34,913 nt of DNA from NCBI GenBank assembly GCA_964597305.1, contig CAZQWU010000012.1:1-34913 (forward strand). Reading direction: 5' to 3'. Of the stretch, positions 16,391 through 24,216 are shown one piece after another. The translations under genes were made by a program, and so were the position numbers. Under the pieces are notes generated by a model that saw nothing but the letters and a program-made list of their open reading frames with translations, was not told where the DNA came from and searched no databases. The DNA comes from UBA7398 sp964597305 (GTDB lineage: Bacteria; Actinomycetota; Actinomycetes; Nanopelagicales; Nanopelagicaceae). How positions within the stretch are numbered: position 1 is the stretch's first letter; each line of letters begins with the position of its first letter.

Positions 16391-18673
16391 TTAATGGTGG
16401 CTCAAATCTATTGCGGCATGGGCGGCGTTAACAATGGCGGTAGCGCTTATTTCATGTATCTCGTAAAGGTCTCGAAGTGATCCAGATTCACCGAAGGAAT
16501 CAACGCCGAGTGCGATGTGATGAACACCAAGTGCTGAACCGAGCCAGGACATTGCATGGGATGCGCCGTCATGGATAGAAACAATCGGCGCTTTCGAGGT
16601 GAAAAGTAAGCGGAAATGCGGTTGACGCTGTGCCCGATAAAGCCGGCCGGGTGCGGTGATATCAATGACATGGGTTGCAATTCCCTGCTGATGTAATTGA
16701 TCTGCAGCATCAAGAACTTCTGGCATCACTGCGCCAACGCCAACCAAGGCAAGGGCTGGTGCATCGGAATATTCGACAAGTCGGTACCCACCAGCAAGAA
16801 CTGCATCGCGTAATTGAGTTTCGCCTTGTTTTTCCATTGCCTGCGTAAATGGCGCTTGATCAATCTGACGAGTCGTCAACCTAAAATAAAAGGCAAGCTC
16901 ATCGCTTTCAGTTTTGGAAATTATTGATCGCAAGGAATCACAGAGCAGCCAATCGAGAGCTTGGGAATACGCGGGCTCAAAGAGCGCAACTCCGGGAAGT
17001 TCAATTCCTACCGACGGTGTAATAGTGGATTGATGAGCGCCACCTTCTGGCGCTAATGAAATTCCCGAAGGAGTTCCAGTCACAATAAATCGTGCACCGG
17101 AATAGACGCTATAAATAAATGCATCGAGTCCACGAAGAACAAAGGGATCGTAAACAGTTCCGATCGGAATAAGAGTTTGTCCGGAGTGATCCCACGAAAG
17201 TCCTAATTGACCAAGCAACATAAAAAGATTCATCTCGCTTATGCCAAGTTCGATGTGCTGACCGGTTGGTCCTTCGGCCCACTTTAAAACAGGATCGTCA
17301 TTCCATCGACGAACCGTGTGTGGTTGATAAACACCAACGCGATTGATGAAGCCACCAAGATTGGTTGAGGTGGCGACATCGGGAGCAGTTGTTACAAGAA
17401 ATGGTTTGATGGATTCATTTCGACTGAGCGCAGTGAGTGCGCGACCAAAATGTTCTTGCGTTGAAAGTTTGGGCGAGACATTGGAATTTGTTGATGATGG
17501 AATTTCAAGCGAGAGACCTGGCAGTGCGCGCGGTCGTTGCAATTGCGCGCTTCGTTCGGCGCAATATCGTCCCTCGGTCGATTCTGGTGAAAAACGATCC
17601 CATTCGCCGGTGAGTGAAATATCGAGTTTTTCGCGGAGCGCATCAATGTGGGCGGCGCTAATTTGAGCCGAATGGTTTCGTGGATCACCCGCAATCGGAA
17701 GGCCAAAGCCTTTAATTGTGTAGGCAAAAACAACGCTCGGGCGATCTGTAAATTTTTCGCATTCGGCAAATGTTTCTAAGAGCGCATCAAGATCATGGCC
17801 ACCCAGATCAGTAATAATAGAAAAAAGTTCATCATCAGAATACTTCGCGGTAAATTCACGAACGCTCTCGGGTGCACCTTCCAGAAATCGTTCGCGTGCT
17901 TGGCTCGGCGTTTGACTGAAAAGTGATTGATATTGTTCATTGGCAATATCATCAAACCATCGCATGAAACTTTCACAACCAGGTGTTGCTAAAACTTTTT
18001 TGAGGCGAGAGCCATATTTACATTCAGCAACATGCCAACCAGCGGCTTCAAACTGGGCTCGCCATTGAATGATGCGAACGCCAGGAATAACGCGATCGAG
18101 TGATTGTCGATTGAAATCAACGATCCATAACGTATTTGCTAGACCTTTGGTTGCTGGGTCTGCGAGCGCTTCCCAGACAACGCCTTCATCCAGTTCGGCA
18201 TCTCCGATAATGGCGATGAATTTACTCTCAGGCCGATTACCAAAGTGTGAATTGACGTATCGTCGAACCAACCCGGCAAAAAGCGGCGCAGCCGCACCAA
18301 ATCCAACCGAACCAGTAGAAAAATCAACTGTATCTGGGTCTTTTGTTCGTGAAGGATAACTTTGTAATCCTCCGGCTTGGCGAAGTTGAGTGAGATATTT
18401 TTTATCAAGATTTCCTAGTAAATACTGAATTGCGTGAAAGACCGGTGATGCATGTGGTTTCACGCTGATGCGATCGTGACGAGAGATATATTTGAAATAG
18501 AGCGCGGTCATAATGGTGACCATGGAGGCACTGGATGCTTGATGTCCTCCGACTTTTAACCCATCATCGTTTTTTCGTTCGCGATTTGCATAATCAATCA
18601 TGCGCGTTGCGAGCCAGAGAATGCGCGCTTGAATCGATTCGAGCGTTGATTTCTCCACTGGGTCGAGCGCCAT
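16391..18673 (-). CDS. AceE/transketolase-like thiamine-diphosphate E1 enzyme
   Basis: About 760 residues from the ATG at 18673; a TTG at 18697 would add 8. The layout is that of homodimeric pyruvate dehydrogenase E1 and transketolases: VGGHQASSASM and HASPVFHAIQYL at the start, and GLQSYPSR. The ThDP-Mg motif is GDAELDEGVVWEAL...DFNRQS. A pyrimidine-domain ELGISEMNLFMLLGQLGL and GTPSGISLAPEGGAHQS follow. It is about 100 residues shorter than AceE (about 890), so the substrate may not be pyruvate. The operon with PPDK nevertheless points to pyruvate metabolism. The ATG has no Shine-Dalgarno but sits 6 bases after TACAAT, so a leaderless message is plausible. Transketolase activity is the main alternative. 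Confidence 0.75.
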   Translation of the reverse strand: MALDPVEKSTLESIQARILWLATRMIDYANRERKNDDGLKVGGHQASSASMVTIMTALYFKYISRHDRISVKPHASPVFHAIQYLLGNLDKKYLTQLRQAGGLQSYPSRTKDPDTVDFSTGSVGFGAAAPLFAGLVRRYVNSHFGNRPESKFIAIIGDAELDEGVVWEALADPATKGLANTLWIVDFNRQSLDRVIPGVRIIQWRAQFEAAGWHVAECKYGSRLKKVLATPGCESFMRWFDDIANEQYQSLFSQTPSQARERFLEGAPESVREFTAKYSDDELFSIITDLGGHDLDALLETFAECEKFTDRPSVVFAYTIKGFGLPIAGDPRNHSAQISAAHIDALREKLDISLTGEWDRFSPESTEGRYCAERSAQLQRPRALPGLSLEIPSSTNSNVSPKLSTQEHFGRALTALSRNESIKPFLVTTAPDVATSTNLGGFINRVGVYQPHTVRRWNDDPVLKWAEGPTGQHIELGISEMNLFMLLGQLGLSWDHSGQTLIPIGTVYDPFVLRGLDAFIYSVYSGARFIVTGTPSGISLAPEGGAHQSTITPSVGIELPGVALFEPAYSQALDWLLCDSLRSIISKTESDELAFYFRLTTRQIDQAPFTQAMEKQGETQLRDAVLAGGYRLVEYSDAPALALVGVGAVMPEVLDAADQLHQQGIATHVIDITAPGRLYRAQRQPHFRLLFTSKAPIVSIHDGASHAMSWLGSALGVHHIALGVDSFGESGSLRDLYEIHEISATAIVNAAHAAIDLSHH

Positions 18674-18677
18674 TACG

Positions 18678-18692
18678 GGATTGTATACAGTA
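18678..18692 (-). promoter_or_regulatory. Extended -10 promoter or GntR-type operator before the E1/PPDK operon
   Basis: On the minus strand TACTGTATACAAT (13 bases, 18680-18692) lies 6 bases before the ATG at 18673. It contains TG followed by TATACAAT, a good extended -10, and the near-palindrome CTGT-AT-ACAA, which fits FadR-type GntR operators. The same 13-mer occurs on the plus strand at 30896-30908 in the catabolic cluster. Confidence 0.55.
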
Positions 18693-18699
18693 GACAATT

Positions 18700-18719
18700 A
18701 ATCGGAAAGCCCGATTTTT
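18700..18719. terminator. Small hairpin between two minus-strand operons
   Basis: AATCGG-AAAGC-CCGATT (18700-18716) followed by TTT on the plus strand. For minus-strand transcription it lies just after the stop of the 3-hydroxyisobutyrate-dehydrogenase-like gene but lacks a T-run in that direction. It may weakly end the long catabolic operon before the E1/PPDK promoter. Confidence 0.35.
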
Positions 18720-18733
18720 CGCGTGTTGTGGTC

Positions 18734-19384
18734 CTATTCGACCGCTTTGATGACTCCACTATGGTCAATCCCGCCGTGGCCGCTATCAATTAACCGTTGA
18801 TAGAGCTCGATGGTGGTTTTCAAGGAGGCAAGATCGAGTCCGAGCGAACGTGCAAGTTCTTCACCAATTTTCAGATCACGGAGTTGGAACTGAGATTTTC
18901 CACCAGGTGTGAAATCTCCTGAATGTAGTTTCTCCCATTTCACCTCGAGCGCTTTCGACCCGGCTAAACCGTTAGCAATGATCTGATAAAAATTTTCATC
19001 GCTAATTCCTGACTTGCGAGCGATTGTGAGCGCTTCGCCAATTGCAAGAAGATTTGCGCCGACCATAAGTTGATTGCACGCTTTGAGTACTTGGCCACTT
19101 CCNNNNNNNNNNNNNNNNNNNNNNNNNNNNNNNNNNNNNNNNNNNNNNNNNNNNNNNNNNNNNNNNNNNNNNNNNNNNNNNNNNNNNNNNNNNNNNNNNN
19201 NNGTAAGAATAATAGGTGCTGATAGTGTGTCGAGATCACCTGATGTAGCTCCGTGATCTGTCAGTTCGTCAATTTTTCCTCGAGAACGATTCCAGACTTC
19301 AACCGATAGCCCAGCTTTCACCAGATTTACCGCAATGGGTTTACCCATTGCTCCTAATCCGACAACGGCTACAGTCGCAGTCAT
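18734..19384 (-). CDS. 3-hydroxyisobutyrate / tartronate-semialdehyde reductase-like dehydrogenase, interrupted by an assembly gap
   Basis: The first 60 residues carry the Rossmann start VAVVGLGAMGKPIAVNL and the NRS NADP-type loop. After 100 N the frame resumes with GSGQVLKACNQLMVGANLLA, which holds the catalytic Lys of the beta-hydroxyacid dehydrogenase family, and ends normally. Members are about 290 residues, so about 100 residues are missing where only 33 codons of N are drawn. The gap is therefore under-sized, and the gene itself is probably intact. It would reduce or oxidise a C3-C4 hydroxyacid/semialdehyde, for example tartronate semialdehyde to glycerate. It is last in the minus-strand catabolic operon, 10 bases behind the DapA-family gene. 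Confidence 0.85.
   Translation of the reverse strand: MTATVAVVGLGAMGKPIAVNLVKAGLSVEVWNRSRGKIDELTDHGATSGDLDTLSAPIILXXXXXXXXXXXXXXXXXXXXXXXXXXXXXXXXXXGSGQVLKACNQLMVGANLLAIGEALTIARKSGISDENFYQIIANGLAGSKALEVKWEKLHSGDFTPGGKSQFQLRDLKIGEELARSLGLDLASLKTTIELYQRLIDSGHGGIDHSGVIKAVE
19103..19202. other. Assembly gap of exactly 100 N
   Basis: One hundred unknown bases, the conventional placeholder for a gap of unknown size. It falls inside a dehydrogenase gene whose two ends match one family and stay in frame, so the join is probably right, but the true gap is nearer 300 bases. Confidence 0.99.
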
Positions 19385-19394
19385 TCTGCACTTT

Positions 19395-20258
19395 TCATAG
19401 GTAGGAAATTCTTGTCAAAGCTTCATTGAGTTCGTCGGCGGTTGGTCGATGAGTCGGAACAGGCGTTCGCATATCACCTAGACCAGTTGGAATGACGCGC
19501 GCCGCAAGAGATTTCAATGAGCCGATCGCTTCAACGAAGCCAAATTCAGGCTTTAAGACTGGTGCGACGGCATTCATGATTTTGGCAATCAGCTCTTCGG
19601 CTTCAGTAAATTTTCCTTCAGAACTTAATTGATAGACGTTCACCATTTGGCGGGGAAAGAAATTTCCAATTCCGCAAATTCCACCATTGGCGCCACGTTG
19701 AATTGCTTGGGCAAGAAGTGAGTCACTTCCCACTAACACCTTGACCTTCTTCGCCAAATATTTCTCTGCAGAGGTGATGTCACCGCTGGAATCTTTCACT
19801 CCCCACACTGGTAGTGATGCCGCAAGGTCTGCTGAGATTGGCAACGATGTTGCCGGAATGTTGTAAGCAATAATCTTATGTGACGTGGCATCGCATATAC
19901 GTCGGTAAAAATCGGCAAGCATCTGATCGTTCACGGGTTTGAAATAACTTGGTGGAATGACCATCACGCCAGCAAGCGGAAGATCTTTTGCAAAATTAAG
20001 GTATTCGAGAATTTCACCGATGCTATTGCAGATGAGAGTTGGGATTATTGCTTTATCTTTTCTAATGTCAAGCAGATCAAGAGTAACTTTGATTTTCTCT
20101 GCCAAACTTAACGATGCACCTTCGCCAAATGTGCCAAAGGGAACAAGTCCACTCACGCCATTCTCAATCAGCCATGCGCCATGATCTTTGGTAGCGCGAT
20201 AATCGACCGCGTAATCAGAGGTGAAGGCAGTGAACTGTGGAACATAGAGACCGTGCAT
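19395..20258 (-). CDS. DapA/KdgA-family class I aldolase or dehydratase
   Basis: 287 residues, typical of the dihydrodipicolinate-synthase superfamily. PFGTFGEGASLSLAEK (carboxylate-binding region), the Tyr in IAYNIPATSLP (Tyr132) and the Schiff-base Lys155 in WGVKDSSGD are present. In a sugar-acid operon the likely role is cleavage of a 2-keto-3-deoxy-aldonate to pyruvate plus an aldehyde (KDG-aldolase type) rather than lysine synthesis. The next gene downstream (reductase-like) could process the aldehyde, for example as tartronate semialdehyde or a related product. It starts 3 bases after the lactate-dehydrogenase stop, so it is in the same operon. The substrate is unresolved. Confidence 0.85.
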   Translation of the reverse strand: MHGLYVPQFTAFTSDYAVDYRATKDHGAWLIENGVSGLVPFGTFGEGASLSLAEKIKVTLDLLDIRKDKAIIPTLICNSIGEILEYLNFAKDLPLAGVMVIPPSYFKPVNDQMLADFYRRICDATSHKIIAYNIPATSLPISADLAASLPVWGVKDSSGDITSAEKYLAKKVKVLVGSDSLLAQAIQRGANGGICGIGNFFPRQMVNVYQLSSEGKFTEAEELIAKIMNAVAPVLKPEFGFVEAIGSLKSLAARVIPTGLGDMRTPVPTHRPTADELNEALTRISYL

Positions 20259-20261
20259 GAG

Positions 20262-21470
20262 TTATTTCCTTTCGATGGTGACCATGTCGGGGCTGAGTTC
20301 GTGTATGGAGTTCACACCGAGAAGTTTGAGCGTGCGCACCATTTGGCTTTGGAGGATGGTGAATGTTTTTTCTACACCTTGTTTGCCGCCCGCCATCAAG
20401 CCGTAGAGATATGCGCGACCAATCCAGGTGAAGTTAGCGCCCGCAGCTAAGGATGCGATGACATCTGCGCCATGCATAATTCCGGTATCAAGGTGAATTT
20501 CTGCTGATTTACCAAGCTTTTTTCGCACTTCTGGAAGTAAACGGAATGGAACAGGTGCGCGATCGAGTTGGCGACCGCCGTGATTGGAAAGCCAAATTGC
20601 ATCTGCACCATGTTTCATCGCTAGTAATGCGTCATCTGCGCGTTGAACGCCTTTGACTAAAAGTTTGCCTTTCCAGACTTTGCGAATCCATTTTAAATCT
20701 TCATACGTCATCGTGGGGTCAAACATCGTGTTCATCAGTTCAGCAACGGTGCCATTCCACGAATCCAGTGAGGCAAAGGTCAATGGTTCTTTGGTGAGGA
20801 AATTCCACCACCATGCCGGTCGCGGAATTGCGTTAATAATCGTTTTTGTACTTAACGACGGTGGCACAGTAAGACCGTTACGAACATCGCGAAGTCGTGC
20901 ACCGGCAATTTGCGCATCAACGGTAAGAATTAAACCTTCATAGCCGGCGGCCTGAGCGCGAGATATTAATTGCAAACTCTTGTCACGATCGCGCCAGAGA
21001 TACAGTTGGAACCAGTTATTTCCACTCGGCGCAGCCTGCGCTACCCCTTCAATGGAAGTCGTGCCCATTGTTGAAAGAGCAAACGGAATATTCAGTGATT
21101 GCGCAACTGAAGATGCGGCAACTTCACCGGCCGAATTCATCATCCGAGTAAAACCAGTTGGCGCTATACCGACGGGCATGCCTACTTTTCGCCCCACTAA
21201 TGTTGTTTCTAAGGAAGCAGCTTCAACATTACGGAGAATGTGCGGATGAAATTCAAGATCTTCAAATGCTCGGCGAGCGCGATTTAAACTTATTTCTTGA
21301 TCGGCTGCGCCATCGGTGTAATCAAATGGACCACGCGGGGTAACTTTTTTAGCAATAGCGCGAAGATCGTAAATCGTATGGGCTTTGGCAAGGCGACGTT
21401 TCTTCGGTCGAAGAATCGGCTTTTTAAATCGAAGAAGCTGTTTATAGTTAGAAAAACGGTTATTTTTCAT
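20262..21470 (-). CDS. lldD: FMN-dependent L-lactate dehydrogenase / alpha-hydroxyacid oxidase family
   Basis: 402 residues. After a basic 30-residue extension (KKPILRPKKRRLAKAH) comes the FMN TIM-barrel: DYTDGAADQEISLNRAR, PVGIAPTGFTRM, WFQLYLWRDRD, GARLRDVRNG, LLVKGVQRADD (Lys273) and the active-site SNHGGRQLDR with His297 and Arg300. It oxidises L-lactate or a similar 2-hydroxyacid to the 2-oxoacid. It fits a pathway whose FAH-family hydrolase would release L-lactate. The gene overlaps the kinase upstream by 4 bases (ATGA). The specific symbol is a family call; glycolate or mandelate-type substrates cannot be excluded. Confidence 0.88.
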   Translation of the reverse strand: MKNNRFSNYKQLLRFKKPILRPKKRRLAKAHTIYDLRAIAKKVTPRGPFDYTDGAADQEISLNRARRAFEDLEFHPHILRNVEAASLETTLVGRKVGMPVGIAPTGFTRMMNSAGEVAASSVAQSLNIPFALSTMGTTSIEGVAQAAPSGNNWFQLYLWRDRDKSLQLISRAQAAGYEGLILTVDAQIAGARLRDVRNGLTVPPSLSTKTIINAIPRPAWWWNFLTKEPLTFASLDSWNGTVAELMNTMFDPTMTYEDLKWIRKVWKGKLLVKGVQRADDALLAMKHGADAIWLSNHGGRQLDRAPVPFRLLPEVRKKLGKSAEIHLDTGIMHGADVIASLAAGANFTWIGRAYLYGLMAGGKQGVEKTFTILQSQMVRTLKLLGVNSIHELSPDMVTIERK

Positions 21471-22924
21471 CGTTTTTTCCTATCTGCAGTAGCGAGCAAT
21501 TCACCTTGTTCAACGAGGAATTCTTTAAAAATGTTTTCTGCATAACTCTGCTCGGTATCGGTGGGATGTGCAACTGCCGGCGTAATCGAGAGATCGGATA
21601 CTGCTTGGGGCAAGCCAACGCTCATGGCGTGCGCCAACATCGCCGATCCGCGCGTTGTGGTGTCAGTATCTTCGTAGCGAACAATGGTGCGGCCAATTGT
21701 TCGCGCGCGAATTCGTTCCCATCGAACATCGTTTCCGGCATGGCCACCTAAGACAACACGATCGGCACGATGTTTATTTGTCGTTTCTGCAATTTCAAGA
21801 ACTTGTCGCTCTGCTAAGGAAATTCCTTCCATCGTTGCACGAGCAAAACTTCCTCGTGTGTGCTCGCTTTTCATATTGAGATAGCGACCAGAAATATCAT
21901 TGCGCCATAACGGAGCGCGCTCACCTTTGATATATGGAAGATACAGAGGAACAGTCTCACTCATATCGTGTGAACCCTCTTCAACAAGATCTTGCTCACT
22001 GATTCCAAAAAGTTTTGCAGCCCAGGCAATTGATCCACCACTCATCTGGGTTGGTCCATAGGTCACTGATAATGGTGCGCACGCTTTGGGGATGACGTAG
22101 AGCGATCCTGCATCTGAAATTTCTGATGTATGTGAACTTCCGACAATTGCTGACGTTCCGGTAATGACAAATGATGTTGGGTGAGTCATCACGCCTAGCG
22201 CCAACATTCCGCACATTGCATCGCTCCAACCAACGCTCACGGGAATTCCGGTGGGAAGTCCGGAAGCGAGTGCACCGTGATTGGTTATTACACCGCGCGA
22301 TTCATAGCCTTGTGCAAGTGGTGGAACCACGTCGTCAGACCAACCGATGAAGTTGAGTAATTCAGTCGTGGGTTTAAGAGTTTGCGTATTACATAAACCT
22401 TTTGTCGACCATGGATCAGAGAGAACGTTGTGCGTTAAGTGGTAGCCAACAAAATCTTTTGGTTGAAGTACCCACCGAGTTTTTTTGACAACCTCTGGTC
22501 GATTTTTATGGAGCCAATAGAGTTTTGCTGGACATGCGCTTGCTGCCCATGGAAGTGATGTTCCAATAACGGGAAGTGGATTTCCATATCGGGCTTTCAA
22601 TTCTTCTGCTTCGCGAAGTGCTCGATTGTCTTGCCAGATCATTACTGGCGCAGTGGGTTCGCCCCGCTCGTCAACACACACCACAGATGGGGTATGGCCG
22701 GAGAGCCCTACCGCAGTTACCGCATGAGCGCGTTCGGCATTGCGGGAGGTTAAATTAATTAATGCGGTGAGATAGTCATACGCATTTTGCTCAACGACAT
22801 CACCGTGATCGCTCGTAACAATTTTCTCTTCGTCTTTATAAATTTCGCGTGAGTCAAGATCGATAAAGAGCGCTTTGATTGCACTGGTCCCGATATCAAG
22901 ACCAAGAATCACATTCTTAGCCAA
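21467..22924 (-). CDS. FGGY-family carbohydrate kinase (xylulokinase-like)
   Basis: About 485 residues from the TTG at 22924 (MAKNVILGLDIGTSAIKALF), which has GGAG 5 bases upstream and overlaps the dehydratase gene by 8 bases. A GTG at 22912 is the alternative. Longer readings from 23119 lie wholly inside the neighbouring gene. ATP-site motifs DIGTSAIK, ITGTSAIVGSS and the GGHAGND loop are intact, and PYIKGERAPLW is typical of XylB-like proteins. The GQMHG sugar-binding motif of true D-xylulokinases is replaced by GLSGHTPSVV, so the substrate is probably another ketose or sugar acid. It is the second gene in the operon led by the enolase-superfamily dehydratase. Confidence 0.88.
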   Translation of the reverse strand: MAKNVILGLDIGTSAIKALFIDLDSREIYKDEEKIVTSDHGDVVEQNAYDYLTALINLTSRNAERAHAVTAVGLSGHTPSVVCVDERGEPTAPVMIWQDNRALREAEELKARYGNPLPVIGTSLPWAASACPAKLYWLHKNRPEVVKKTRWVLQPKDFVGYHLTHNVLSDPWSTKGLCNTQTLKPTTELLNFIGWSDDVVPPLAQGYESRGVITNHGALASGLPTGIPVSVGWSDAMCGMLALGVMTHPTSFVITGTSAIVGSSHTSEISDAGSLYVIPKACAPLSVTYGPTQMSGGSIAWAAKLFGISEQDLVEEGSHDMSETVPLYLPYIKGERAPLWRNDISGRYLNMKSEHTRGSFARATMEGISLAERQVLEIAETTNKHRADRVVLGGHAGNDVRWERIRARTIGRTIVRYEDTDTTTRGSAMLAHAMSVGLPQAVSDLSITPAVAHPTDTEQSYAENIFKEFLVEQGELLATADRKKR

Positions 22925-24125
22925 CGCGACTCCAACGCACGATTGCGTCTTTGCGAGTTGTAATCCCTGGTTGAAGTTTTGTTCCAAGACCTGGACCAGC
23001 TGGCGGTGTGAGAAATCCTCCTTCATAACGTGGCAATTCAGTGAGCATGTCGGCATACCAACCGTAATAAAACGCGCGCACCATCTCTTGTAATTCGATG
23101 TTGGGAAATGCCACGCCAAGATGAGTACCTGTCGTCAAGACAACCGGGCCAGTGCAATCATGTGGTGCAACCGGAATACCAAACGTTGATGCTAATGAAA
23201 TAACGTGGCGGGCTTCTGAAATTCCACCTACCCAGCCTGGATCCACCATGATGTGATCCACTGCGCCTGATTGGCAGAGCCGTAAATAATCCCAACGAGT
23301 TCCGGTTGTTTCACCAGTCGTTACCGGAATTCGATGTGATCGCTTAAATCGAATGAGCGCATCAGTACTTTCATGGCGCAAAGAATCTTCAATCCAGAAA
23401 AGATTGAGATGTTCGACCGCTTGAGCAATTGTTGTCGCTGCTGGCGCAGACCAGAGTGAATGCATCTCCAACATGATGTCGAATGAATCTCCGGCGGCAG
23501 CGCGAGCGCGTTCCATAATTGAGACGCCTTCGCGCATATCTGTTTTATCTATGGTTTGTCCGCCCGAGCGCATTGCTGCTTCATCGAAGGGCCAGATCTT
23601 CATTGCGGTAAAACCTTGCGCTTTCAGTGATCCAACTAAGCGCTCGGGTTCTTTGAGAAATGCCACGAGATCTTCATAATCACCATCGCCAGGCGTACCG
23701 ATTTGTGCCGATCGATTGCGATCAATATTGGATGAACCTTTTGCGTATGCGGTTCCGGCACAGGTGTTATAGGCACGAATTTTTTCGCGAACTTTTCCAC
23801 CCAGTAGTTGATAAATAGGTTTGCCCGTTGCTTGTCCTAATAAATCCCAGAGCGCGATGTCGATACTTGATGCGGCGCGAACCGCAATTCCAGAACCTTG
23901 AAAACCGAGAAAATCTTGATGGAGAACTTCAGCCATCGCATTAATTGCTAATGGATCTTTACCGAGAATTCGTGGTGCGATGGATTCGTGAATAAATGCT
24001 TCAACAGTTTCAACGCCAACACAATTTTCGCCGAGGCCGATTAAGCCTTCATCGGTATGAACTTGTAGAAAGAGAATCGCAGGAAATTCGCCTAACCGGA
24101 TCGTTTCTATTCCCGTGACTTTCAT
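22917..24125 (-). CDS. Mandelate-racemase/enolase-superfamily sugar-acid dehydratase
   Basis: 402 residues. The N-terminal capping domain is followed by a barrel with Lys in FTAMKIWPFD, metal-ligand region DIMLEMHSLWS, WIEDSLRHES, VTTGETTGTRWDY, and the general-base His in PVAPHDCTGPVVL. The C-terminal PAGPGLGTKL is usual in aldonate dehydratases. It should convert an aldonate to a 2-keto-3-deoxy-aldonate. The exact sugar (fuconate, rhamnonate, galactonate or other) cannot be read. AGGGGAG precedes the ATG, and the promoter is shared with the divergent LDH2-family gene across a GntR-type site. It is the first gene of a five-gene minus-strand operon. Confidence 0.88.
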   Translation of the reverse strand: MKVTGIETIRLGEFPAILFLQVHTDEGLIGLGENCVGVETVEAFIHESIAPRILGKDPLAINAMAEVLHQDFLGFQGSGIAVRAASSIDIALWDLLGQATGKPIYQLLGGKVREKIRAYNTCAGTAYAKGSSNIDRNRSAQIGTPGDGDYEDLVAFLKEPERLVGSLKAQGFTAMKIWPFDEAAMRSGGQTIDKTDMREGVSIMERARAAAGDSFDIMLEMHSLWSAPAATTIAQAVEHLNLFWIEDSLRHESTDALIRFKRSHRIPVTTGETTGTRWDYLRLCQSGAVDHIMVDPGWVGGISEARHVISLASTFGIPVAPHDCTGPVVLTTGTHLGVAFPNIELQEMVRAFYYGWYADMLTELPRYEGGFLTPPAGPGLGTKLQPGITTRKDAIVRWSRVG

Positions 24126-24178
24126 TGTCTCCCCTACTCAGAGCGTTGATTTATTGGATTTCGACCGATACCCTCAAG

Positions 24179-24196
24179 TTGTTAATTGTTAACGAT
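24179..24196. promoter_or_regulatory. GntR/FadR-type operator candidate between divergent genes
   Basis: The stretch has a tandem TTGTTAA-TTGTTAA repeat (24179-24192), and its second copy forms the near-palindrome ATTGTTAACGAT (24185-24196). This fits TTGT-N2-ACNA. It lies in the 91-base gap between the enolase-superfamily gene and the LDH2-family gene and matches the site at 33830 in 11 of 12 bases. Confidence 0.6.
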
Positions 24197-24216
24197 TATC
24201 GAGGTGGGGTCAAGGA

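Noticed and set aside
19103..19202. A repeat or mobile element at the N run
   Set aside because: The run is exactly 100 unknown bases with family-consistent coding sequence on both sides in the same frame, so it is a scaffold gap; no flanking repeats are seen.
22925..23119. N-terminal extension of the FGGY kinase
   Set aside because: The extra 65 residues lie inside the enolase-superfamily gene in another frame and precede the normal DIGTS start of the kinase fold.
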